Shown here piece after piece: positions 7,714 to 13,230 of a stretch of DNA of 13,238 bases. Position 1 is the first letter of the stretch; every line of letters begins with the position of its first letter. The notes beneath the pieces are model-generated. The model did not search any database. It had not been told where the DNA came from and saw only the letters and a program-made list of their open reading frames with translations. Source of the stretch: SIG469 sp964541215 (GTDB taxonomy: Bacteria; Bacillota; Clostridia; Oscillospirales; Oscillospiraceae). The position numbers and the translations under genes are program-made. The DNA is taken from contig CAZIPP010000037.1 in NCBI GenBank assembly GCA_964541215.1, positions 1-13,238 of the forward strand, written 5' to 3'.

Positions 7714-8897
7714 TACTTTACCTCAGCTTTAAGAACATCGACCATGTTGGTCTTTTCCCAGCTCAAATCAATATCGGTCCTGCCGAAATGACCGTAAGCT
7801 GCGGTCTGACGATAGATGGGACGACGAAGGTCAAGGTACTCAATGATCTTTGCGGGTCTCAGATCGAATACAGAGGTAATGAGCTGAGCCAGCTTTTCAT
7901 CTTCCATAACGCCGGTGCCGTAGGTCTCTACCTCAACGGATACAGGATGGGCAACGCCGATGGCGTAGGCTACCTGTATCTGGCACTTCTTTGCAAGACC
8001 GGCAGCAACGATGTTCTTGGCAACGTGGCGCGCCATATAGCAGGCACTGCGGTCTACCTTGGTGGGGTCTTTGCCGGAGAAGCAGCCGCCGCCATGGCTG
8101 GCGTAGCCGCCATAAGTATCAACGATTATTTTACGTCCGGTAAGTCCGCTGTCTCCAACAGGACCGCCGATAACAAAGCGTCCGGTGGGGTTGATATAGA
8201 ACTTGGTATTCTTGTCTATATACTTTCTGTCGATGGTGGGCAGGATAACGGTATCCATGATACCTTCTCTCAGTTCTTTGGTTGCGATATCGGGGCTGTG
8301 CTGTGTGGAAAGGACAATAGCATCAACTCTTTTAACAGAGCCGTCATCGCCGTATTCAACGGTCACCTGGCTCTTGCCGTCGGGACGGAGCCAGGTCAGT
8401 TCGCCGGATTTACGAACTGCCGCAAGTTTTCTGGTAAGGCTGTGAGCCATGGAGATGGGCGCAGGCATAAGTTCTTCGGTTTCGTCACAGGCAAATCCAA
8501 ACATCATGCCCTGATCACCGGCGCCGATAAGATCAGCTTCATCAACAGCGCCTTGCTTTATCTCCTGAGACTCGTCAACACCCATGGCGATATCAGCGCT
8601 CTGCTCGTCGATAGCGCTCATAACTGCGCAGGATTTATAATCAAAGCCATAGGATGGGTCATCATAGCCAATGGTACGGATAGTCTCACGGGCGATAGCA
8701 GGAATATCCACATAGCACTCGGTGGAGATCTCACCCATTACGAACACCATACCGGTGGTGCAGATGGTTTCGCAGGCAACACGTGCCATGGGATCCCGGG
8801 CAAGAATTGAGTCAAGCACGGCGTCAGAGATCTGATCGCAAACTTTGTCGGGATGTCCTTCGGTAACAGATTCGGAAGTAAAAATTCTTTTGCTCAT
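7713..8897 (-). CDS. metK: S-adenosylmethionine synthetase
   Basis: A 394-residue enzyme making SAM from methionine and ATP, with cleavage of the triphosphate. The diagnostic motifs are G14-H-P-D-K-V-C-D-Q-I-S-D (ATP/metal site, H15 and D17), G-A-G-D-Q-G (125-130), and the P-loop-like G-G-G-C-F-S-G-K-D-P-T-K-V-D-R-S (269-284). Length is standard. The N-terminus M-S-K-R-I-F-T-S-E-S matches the family, so the ATG at 8897 is convincing. The only SD-like sequence (AAAGGAG, 8919-8925) is unusually far, with 21 nt between GGAG and ATG; see the hairpin entry. Transcription starts from a near-consensus promoter and passes a SAM-I riboswitch, so expression should fall when SAM is abundant. The next gene downstream is the UDP-sugar dehydrogenase; ahcY lies upstream as a separate unit. 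Confidence 0.98.
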   Translation of the reverse strand: MSKRIFTSESVTEGHPDKVCDQISDAVLDSILARDPMARVACETICTTGMVFVMGEISTECYVDIPAIARETIRTIGYDDPSYGFDYKSCAVMSAIDEQSADIAMGVDESQEIKQGAVDEADLIGAGDQGMMFGFACDETEELMPAPISMAHSLTRKLAAVRKSGELTWLRPDGKSQVTVEYGDDGSVKRVDAIVLSTQHSPDIATKELREGIMDTVILPTIDRKYIDKNTKFYINPTGRFVIGGPVGDSGLTGRKIIVDTYGGYASHGGGCFSGKDPTKVDRSACYMARHVAKNIVAAGLAKKCQIQVAYAIGVAHPVSVEVETYGTGVMEDEKLAQLITSVFDLRPAKIIEYLDLRRPIYRQTAAYGHFGRTDIDLSWEKTNMVDVLKAEVK

Positions 8898-8904
8898 AGT
8901 ATTT

Positions 8905-8925
8905 GCTGAAAACAGCGTCTCCTTT
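8905..8925 (-). promoter_or_regulatory. metK Shine-Dalgarno with spacer hairpin
   Basis: On the minus strand AAAGGAG (8925-8919) is followed by a perfect GCTG-TTTT-CAGC hairpin (8916-8905) and then by the ATG at 8897. The linear SD-to-ATG distance is 21 nt, too long for normal initiation. If the 12-nt hairpin forms, the effective spacing becomes 9 nt. No other SD lies closer to the ATG, so the hairpin may decide the start. The stem is only 4 bp and its role is inference. Confidence 0.5.
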
Positions 8926-8947
8926 CTTTGGTATCAAGAAGATATAC

Positions 8948-8976
8948 GGAAAAGCTCCGCCACAAGGACGGAGCTT
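8948..8976 (-). terminator. Riboswitch expression-platform terminator
   Basis: The minus-strand hairpin AAGCTCCG (8976-8969), loop of nine, CGGAGCTT (8959-8952) is a perfect 8-bp stem. A short T run (four Ts counting the stem end) and then CC follow. It is the OFF structure of the SAM-I switch and lies about 50 nt before the metK start codon. Confidence 0.88.
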
Positions 8977-9091
8977 GAATTTACATCCATCCTCATCTTT
9001 CGATGGCACTGAGCACATCGTCGGATTTGGCACCTTGCATGGCAGGTTGCCGGACTTCACAGGGCCGCTCCCTCCGTCACTCTTGATAAGG
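8948..9091 (-). promoter_or_regulatory. SAM-I (S-box) riboswitch controlling metK
   Basis: Read on the minus strand, all conserved S-box blocks occur in order: CCTTATCAAGAG (P1 5' strand, from 9091), GGAGGGA (9075-9069), GGCCCT (9066-9061), GGCAACC (9051-9045), GGTGCCAAATCC (9034-9023) and GAAAGATGAGG (P1 3' strand ending at 8991). P1 pairs 9085-9091 with 8991-8997, 7 bp including one G-U. The expression platform follows: a terminator hairpin (8952-8976) and an alternative antiterminator pairing 8986-8996 with 8962-8972 (11 continuous pairs, three of them G-U). The antiterminator uses the P1 3' strand and the 5' arm of the terminator, so it excludes both. SAM binding should stabilise P1, free the terminator and switch metK off. 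The aptamer proper is 8991-9091. Confidence 0.97.
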
Positions 9092-9113
9092 TCAAATTGT
9101 GTTTAACATTTAA

Positions 9114-9141
9114 ATTATAGCAGAATATTGTCGTATGTCAA
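9114..9141 (-). promoter_or_regulatory. Near-consensus sigma-A promoter of the metK unit
   Basis: On the minus strand TTGACA (9141-9136) and TATAAT (9119-9114) are both perfect and separated by 16 bp; TG one base before the -10 makes it an extended -10 as well. Transcription should start near 9107, about 15 nt before the riboswitch P1 helix. Such a strong constitutive-looking promoter fits a gene whose control is left to the riboswitch. Confidence 0.9.
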
Positions 9142-9234
9142 TAGATGATTATTCGATTACCTTTTACTCTGTGTAACACATCATTGTACAACATAAAAAG
9201 GGAAAAGGTCGTTATTTGAATACTCTATGTTCAC

Positions 9235-9270
9235 AAGAAAGCAGGGACGGTCGTTCTGATCGTCCCTGCT
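9235..9270 (-). terminator. Intrinsic terminator after ahcY
   Basis: The minus-strand stem AGCAGGGACG (9270-9261) pairs perfectly with CGTCCCTGCT (9249-9240) around an 11-nt loop and is followed by TTCTTG. It lies 11 nt after the ahcY stop and separates ahcY from the metK promoter. The stretch 9142-9234 between it and the metK -35 shows nothing else I can name. Confidence 0.85.
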
Positions 9271-9280
9271 ATTATTATCT

Positions 9281-10507
9281 TTACTGATCCATATACTCTT
9301 GCTGTTCTTTTGTCAGGCTGTCGATGGTGATGCCCATGGCGGCAAGCTTAACGGCAGAGACTTCTTCATCTATGGAATCGGGTACGGAATACAGACCGGG
9401 AGCAAGGCTTTCTCCGTTTTTCAGCAGGTATTCCATAGCCAGAGCCTGAACAGAGAAGCTCATATCCATTATCTCGGCGGGGTGTCCGTTGCCGGCAGCA
9501 AGGTTAACCAGTCTGCCTTCGCCAAGCAGGTTCAATGTACGTCCGTCTTTGAGCACATAGCCTTCGATATTTTCACGGCGCTGATACTTTTCAACGCTCA
9601 GGTCCATAAGGTCATTCTTGTTGATCTCAACATCGAAATGACCCGCGTTGCTCAAAAAGGCGTTGTTCTTCATTTTCTCCATGTGTCTGCGGGTGATAAT
9701 ATCACGGCAGCCTGTGGTGGTCACAAAGATATCTCCGATGGATGCAGCATCATCCATGGTCATAACACGGTAGCCGTCCATAACGGCTTCCAGAGCCTTT
9801 ACTGCGTTGCACTCGGTGACCACAACATCGGCGCCCATACCTTTTGCTCGCATGGCAACACCACGACCACAGTAACCGTAACCGGCAATAACGACAGTCT
9901 TGCCTGCCACAAGCAGATTGGTGGTATGCATGATACCGTCCCATACAGACTGACCGGTACCGTACTTGTTGTCGTAATAGTGCTTGCATTTGGCATCATT
10001 GACATTCATCATAGGCCATGGCAAAGTACCCGCGGCTGCCTTGGACTTCAGACGATGTACACCGGTGGTGGTCTCTTCACAGCCGCCGATGAGATTTTCA
10101 GCCAGCTCCTTATGACTTCCTGTAAGCAGAGCCACAAGGTCGCCACCGTCATCGATGATAAGATGAGGTTTATGGGAAAGGGCTTCAACCAGATGCGCCT
10201 CGTATTCTTCATTGGTAGCGCCATGCTTTGCGTAAACAGGAATACCCATGGACTGAAGTCCCGCGACAACATCGTCCTGAGTGGACAGTGGATTGCAGCC
10301 TGTTGCTCTGACATCCGCGCCGCCGCTTTTGAGCACAAGGCACAGGTATGCTGTCTTGGCTTCCATATGTACGGAAACGGTGACACGCTTTCCCTCAAAG
10401 GGTCTCTCAACTTCAAATCGTTTACGAATACCTTCCAAAGTGGGCATAAAGTCCTTTACCCAATTGATCTTCATTACGCCGCTGCGGATCAGTTCTGTAT
10501 CTGTCAT
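9281..10507 (-). CDS. ahcY: S-adenosylhomocysteine hydrolase (archaeal/Thermotoga-like short form)
   Basis: An NAD-dependent enzyme splitting S-adenosylhomocysteine to adenosine and homocysteine, which removes the inhibitory product of methyltransferases. From the ATG at 10507 it has 408 residues. This start is preferred because GGAG (10516-10519) lies 8 nt upstream, while the in-frame GTG at 10516 overlaps that SD. Substrate-site residues are visible: H47 (S-V-H-M), the C-N-P-L-S-T-Q-D-D block (71-79), D-D-G-G-D-L (119-124), E145 (E-E-T-T-T-G-V), and K175, D179, N180. The NAD fold starts at G209-Y-G-Y-C-G214. It lacks the ~40-residue insertion of long forms and the usual C-terminal Lys-x3-Tyr tail that contacts NAD of the neighbouring subunit. 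Some short-form relatives act on S-inosylhomocysteine, so that substrate is possible. It stands alone upstream of metK and ends at its own terminator. Confidence 0.95.
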   Translation of the reverse strand: MTDTELIRSGVMKINWVKDFMPTLEGIRKRFEVERPFEGKRVTVSVHMEAKTAYLCLVLKSGGADVRATGCNPLSTQDDVVAGLQSMGIPVYAKHGATNEEYEAHLVEALSHKPHLIIDDGGDLVALLTGSHKELAENLIGGCEETTTGVHRLKSKAAAGTLPWPMMNVNDAKCKHYYDNKYGTGQSVWDGIMHTTNLLVAGKTVVIAGYGYCGRGVAMRAKGMGADVVVTECNAVKALEAVMDGYRVMTMDDAASIGDIFVTTTGCRDIITRRHMEKMKNNAFLSNAGHFDVEINKNDLMDLSVEKYQRRENIEGYVLKDGRTLNLLGEGRLVNLAAGNGHPAEIMDMSFSVQALAMEYLLKNGESLAPGLYSVPDSIDEEVSAVKLAAMGITIDSLTKEQQEYMDQ

Positions 10508-10541
10508 GTTGAACACTCCATTAATATTCTTTCGTTGTTTT

Positions 10542-10550
10542 ATCTTACCA
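10542..10550 (-). promoter_or_regulatory. Candidate extended -10 promoter of ahcY
   Basis: On the minus strand TGGTAAGAT (10550-10542) is an extended -10 element. The -35 at 17-bp spacing (TTTAAT, 10570-10565) is poor. It would start transcription near 10535, leaving a ~28-nt leader with the SD in place. Confidence 0.45.
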
Positions 10551-10557
10551 TAATTTA

Positions 10558-10566
10558 TGCTATAAT
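10558..10566 (+). promoter_or_regulatory. Extended -10 promoter of the rhomboid-like gene
   Basis: TGCTATAAT has a perfect -10 hexamer (10561-10566) with the TG extension. The -35 is weak (TTGTTT lies 20 bp upstream, TTTTAT at 17 bp). The predicted transcript starts near 10573, giving a ~90-nt leader to the TTG start. It overlaps the -35 position of the divergent ahcY promoter. The leader shows no recognised RNA element. Confidence 0.6.
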
Positions 10567-10663
10567 TAAAGAGTTAGATTATTTCCATTGTTTACAAATC
10601 ATTAATGACAACTCAGAAGAAAGATATTAAAATAAGTCCATATGACTATTAGGAGGAAATTCC

Positions 10664-11542
10664 TTGAATAAGCTTTACAAACGGTTTGACCGTTTCTGTT
10701 CACGAAACTACAATAAAGGCATACCCAATCTGATGATGTTCATTTCTGCGGGTATCGCCATTGTTTACCTTTTTTCATTCATCGACCCCAGCGGCGCCAT
10801 TTACAGGTTCATGTGCTATGACCGAGCCAAGATACTCAGCGGTCAGGTCTGGCGTCTTATAACATACATTTTTATACCCGACTCCTCCGGGCTGCTGTTT
10901 CTCGTTATTGAGCTGTACTTTTACTACATCATTGGGCGCATCCTTGAACGCGACTGGGGCGTTCTTCGGTTCAACATTTTTTATTTTACCGGCGTCCTTA
11001 TGACATCCGTTGCCGCTTTGCTGCTCAAAGCCAATGCCACTGCATTTTATATCAACTTCTCACTTTTCATGGCGTACGCATCGCTGTATCCCGAAAACCG
11101 GGTGTTGCTGTTCTTTATCATCCCACTCAAAATGAAATATCTGGCAGTCGCTTATCTTGTTATGACCATTTTCGGCATCCTGGGCGGCAGCTTCCCTTCC
11201 AACCTGCTGCCGATTTTTGCGCTGCTGAACTATGTGCTCTTCTTCTGGCCGGAAATGAAAAATATGGTAAATTCTTCCCGCCGGAAATACTCAAAGGAAA
11301 GCAGAAATTTCCGCCGTCAGATGAACGATATCCACAACCAGAACAGCAAAGCCGGTCCCAACTGGGCTGAAGGTGCTAAGGTCTATTCCGGAGGCGGTCA
11401 GAAGCCTTACCGCCACAAGTGTCACGTCTGCGGCAAGACAGATACAGAGTATCCATCTTTGGATTTTCGCTACTGCTCCAAGTGCAATGGTTATTACTGT
11501 TACTGTCCTGACCATATTCACAACCACATACACGTTGAATAA
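10664..11542 (+). CDS. Rhomboid-fold membrane protein lacking the catalytic His, with Cys/His-rich tail
   Basis: A 292-residue protein starting at TTG, supported by AGGAGG (10651-10656) 7 nt upstream. The N-terminal two thirds carry about six hydrophobic segments (roughly 22-40, 77-93, 103-121, 126-142, 147-175, 183-205). Rhomboid landmarks are a W63-R64 pair after an amphipathic stretch and E95-R-D-W-G-V-L-R-F. Where active rhomboids have G-x-S-G, this protein has N131-F-S133-L: the Ser position may be kept but the glycines are lost. No histidine occurs in the last membrane segments (147-210), so the Ser-His dyad cannot form. After a polar linker (about 210-248) comes a tail with C253-x2-C256, C271-x2-C274, C279, C281 and H284, H286, H288, H290, very probably a zinc site in the cytoplasm. 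It is likely a pseudoprotease that binds membrane clients rather than cutting them; function unknown. Confidence 0.85.
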   Translation: MNKLYKRFDRFCSRNYNKGIPNLMMFISAGIAIVYLFSFIDPSGAIYRFMCYDRAKILSGQVWRLITYIFIPDSSGLLFLVIELYFYYIIGRILERDWGVLRFNIFYFTGVLMTSVAALLLKANATAFYINFSLFMAYASLYPENRVLLFFIIPLKMKYLAVAYLVMTIFGILGGSFPSNLLPIFALLNYVLFFWPEMKNMVNSSRRKYSKESRNFRRQMNDIHNQNSKAGPNWAEGAKVYSGGGQKPYRHKCHVCGKTDTEYPSLDFRYCSKCNGYYCYCPDHIHNHIHVE

Positions 11543-11566
11543 GACAAAGCTGTCATTCCGATAAAG

Positions 11567-11692
11567 AAAAATACACTGTCATTTCGAACCGACGGGTGAG
11601 CTCAGCTCACCCGTCACACCGATGAGAAATCCCCTTAAAGATGGGGATCTCTCCGCCAGCAAAGCCGGTATTCGAGATGACAGTGTATTTTT
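11567..11692. repeat. 126-bp compound palindrome, likely dispersed intergenic repeat and bidirectional terminator
   Basis: The outer arms 11567-11588 and 11671-11692 pair over 22 bp with a single T/G wobble position; each strand ends its arm with a run of Ts. Two inner hairpins sit inside: 11591-11601 with 11605-11615 (11 bp, perfect, 3-nt loop), and 11624-11634 with 11643-11653 (11 bp, one wobble). The whole can fold as a three-way cruciform. It fills the gap between two convergent genes, and its right edge touches the ZIP stop codon. The arm motif TGTCATTTCGA resembles that of widespread intergenic repeats in Firmicutes; a similar TGTCATTCCGA stands just outside at 11551-11561. It codes for nothing. 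Confidence 0.85.
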
Positions 11693-12492
11693 TAGCCTAA
11701 TGCCACGTCAAGAACCATCATGACGGAAAACCCAACAAGGGTAAACAGCGCCATTACGTCCTTTTTATCATTGGTCTGGCTTTCAGGTATAAGTTCCTCT
11801 ACCACAACGTATATCATCGCTCCTGCAGCAAAAGCCAGAAGATACGGCAGCAGAATGCGTACATGAAGCACCATAAGTGCCCCCACAACTCCCGCAACAG
11901 GCTCCGCTATGCCGCTGAGCTGACCGTAAAAGAACGCTTTTTTTCTGCTCATTCCTTCCCGCCGCAGAGGAACGCTGACTGCCGTGCCTTCGGGAAAGTT
12001 TTGCAATCCGATGCCTAAAGCCAGCAATCCGGCTGCCGCCAGAGTTGCGCCTTCCAGCCCATAGGCAGCGGAAGCAAAGGCAACACCCACAGCCATGCCT
12101 TCGGGAATGTTGTGCAGAGTTATGGAGCTTACAAGCATAAGACAGCGCTTCATTCTTCCGCATTGATCCCATTGGCGTTTTTCTTCAAGAAACGAAAAAA
12201 ATCTGTCGCCCAAAAACAGCAGTCCCCCGCCCAGCATAAAACCTGTAAGCACCGTGAGCCACGGATTCAGATTTACATTTTCCGCCATTTCTATGGCAGG
12301 AGACAGCAGCGACCAGTAGGATGCGGCTATCATCACTCCTGCCGCAAACCCCAGCATGGCGTCCATCATCGTTCTGTTTACACTTTTGAATACAAAAACC
12401 AATGCCGCCCCAAGAGCCGTAACAGCCCATGTAAAACCAGTAGCCAAAAGCGCCTGAATGTGGGGCGGCAGGTCAATAAACCAGTTTAGCAT
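11692..12492 (-). CDS. ZIP-family divalent metal transporter (GufA/ZupT-like)
   Basis: A 266-residue integral membrane protein with about eight hydrophobic helices and a short helix 3-4 loop. The paired metal-binding helices are clear: H127-N-I-P-E131-G in helix 4 and Q164-N-F-P-E168-G in helix 5. Helix 6 has G-I-A-E197-P and a later segment E-E-L-I-P-E. This matches the GufA branch typified by the Bordetella ZIP with a binuclear metal site. Such proteins bring Zn2+, and often Fe2+ or Mn2+, into the cytosol; the ion cannot be decided from sequence. The ATG at 12492 is preferred over that at 12498, because GGGGAG (12499-12504) directly abuts the first and lies 6 nt from the second. The stop codon overlaps the palindromic repeat. 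It is divergent from an HTH-desulfoferrodoxin gene, which is a candidate regulator. Confidence 0.92.
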   Translation of the reverse strand: MLNWFIDLPPHIQALLATGFTWAVTALGAALVFVFKSVNRTMMDAMLGFAAGVMIAASYWSLLSPAIEMAENVNLNPWLTVLTGFMLGGGLLFLGDRFFSFLEEKRQWDQCGRMKRCLMLVSSITLHNIPEGMAVGVAFASAAYGLEGATLAAAGLLALGIGLQNFPEGTAVSVPLRREGMSRKKAFFYGQLSGIAEPVAGVVGALMVLHVRILLPYLLAFAAGAMIYVVVEELIPESQTNDKKDVMALFTLVGFSVMMVLDVALG

Positions 12493-12507
12493 CAGCATCT
12501 CCCCATA

Positions 12508-12525
12508 ATTCTGTTATCCCAGAAT
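12508..12525. promoter_or_regulatory. Small inverted repeat in the ZIP leader, possible operator
   Basis: ATTCTG (12508-12513) and CAGAAT (12520-12525) form a 6-bp inverted repeat with a 6-bp spacer, just upstream of the ZIP SD and within the divergent spacer. An XRE-type regulator from the neighbouring gene could bind here, or it could be an RNA hairpin. The assignment is weak. Confidence 0.3.
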
Positions 12526-12569
12526 ATGCAGCTTTTGCTTGCACTGTGAGCAGCTCTACTTTACGGAGG

Positions 12570-12598
12570 TTGCCTCGAAAACGGAATGATGATAGTAT
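12570..12598 (+). promoter_or_regulatory. Candidate promoter of the HTH-desulfoferrodoxin gene
   Basis: TTGCCT (12570-12575) and TAGTAT (12593-12598) are separated by 17 bp, with TG extending the -10. The start would fall near 12605, leaving a leader of only about 12 nt that barely includes the SD (GAGAGG, 12605-12610). The promoter is therefore doubtful, or the start lies slightly upstream. I found no convincing promoter for the ZIP gene in the spacer. Confidence 0.35.
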
Positions 12599-12616
12599 CT
12601 TTTTGAGAGGATGATA

Positions 12617-13201
12617 ATGATGAATAATTATGTTACAGGAAATGTTATCAGGCAGCTTCGTGAATTAAAAAATCTCACTCAGGCTGAACTGGCAGACATC
12701 ATTGGTGTCAGCGCAAAAACTGTTTCCAAGTGGGAAACCGCCCGTGGACTGCCGGATATTTCTCTTGTGGAACCACTTGCCAAAGCCCTTGGCGTTTCAG
12801 TATCGGAACTGTTTGCGGGTGAATGCATCACCAACAGCAATCGCTCGGCAAATATGCTCAGAAGCAGGTTCTATATCTGCCCGATCTGCGGAAACATTAT
12901 CCACAGCATGGGCGAAGCCGCCATAAGCTGCTGCGGTGTTTCCCTGCCTCCTGCCGAGGCAGAGGATGTCGATGACGAGCACCGTATCAGCATCGAAAAG
13001 GTTGAGGATGAATACTTTCTGACCATAGACCACGAAATGACAAAACAGCATTATATCTCGTTCATTGCCTTTGTATCGTCGGATAAAACGGAGTTCAAGA
13101 AGCTCTATCCCGAAGGCAATGCTCAGACAAGGCTTGAAATGCGCGGCCACGGAATGCTGTACCTGTACTGCAACCGTCATGGGCTTATGAAAAGGATTTG
13201 A
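12617..13201 (+). CDS. XRE-family HTH fused to a desulfoferrodoxin-type superoxide reductase module
   Basis: Numbered from the first ATG (12611) there are 196 residues. The ATG at 12617 is preferred because GAGAGG (12605-12610) abuts the first and lies 6 nt from this one; the ATG at 12620 is also possible. Residues 12-66 are an XRE helix-turn-helix (L-T-Q-A-E-L-A-D-I-I-G-V-S-A-K-T-V-S-K-W-E). Residues 87-112 match the desulforedoxin centre: C90-x2-C93-x13-C107-C108. Residues 120-196 match the superoxide reductase fold, with all five iron ligands of centre II: H124, H141, H147 (in D-H-E-M-T-K-Q-H-Y-I), C187 and H190 (in Y-C-N-R-H-G-L). The Glu-Lys pair preceding the first His in classical enzymes (E47-K48 in Desulfoarculus baarsii) is D122-E123 here, so the catalytic lysine is missing. 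It is probably a DNA-binding iron or superoxide sensor, possibly with residual reductase activity. The divergent ZIP transporter gene is its obvious neighbour. Confidence 0.9.
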   Translation: MMNNYVTGNVIRQLRELKNLTQAELADIIGVSAKTVSKWETARGLPDISLVEPLAKALGVSVSELFAGECITNSNRSANMLRSRFYICPICGNIIHSMGEAAISCCGVSLPPAEAEDVDDEHRISIEKVEDEYFLTIDHEMTKQHYISFIAFVSSDKTEFKKLYPEGNAQTRLEMRGHGMLYLYCNRHGLMKRI

Positions 13202-13230
13202 CAAAAAAGGGGCTGTAAAAAAATCCGCAG

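Noticed and set aside
7788..8810. A 340-codon open frame on the plus strand opposite metK
   Set aside because: It is a shadow caused by the biased codon use of metK. It lies wholly inside a certain gene and has no SD or recognisable motif.
9299..10630. A 443-codon open frame on the plus strand opposite ahcY
   Set aside because: It is the antisense shadow of a gene with clear catalytic motifs. The translation has no recognisable domain, no SD at its start, and composition typical of a complement frame.
10642..10671. Nine-codon leader frame (ATG to TAA) spanning the SD and overlapping the rhomboid-like start
   Set aside because: It has no SD of its own and its Arg codons are simply the AGGAGG of the downstream gene; chance is the simplest explanation.
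10664..11542. Active rhomboid protease
   Set aside because: No histidine is present in the membrane helices that should carry the catalytic His, and the G-x-S-G motif is not kept.
11543..11691. CRISPR-like or small RNA gene in the repeat region
   Set aside because: There is one compound palindrome and a partial arm, with no regularly spaced direct repeats and no promoter. A terminator/dispersed repeat explains it better.
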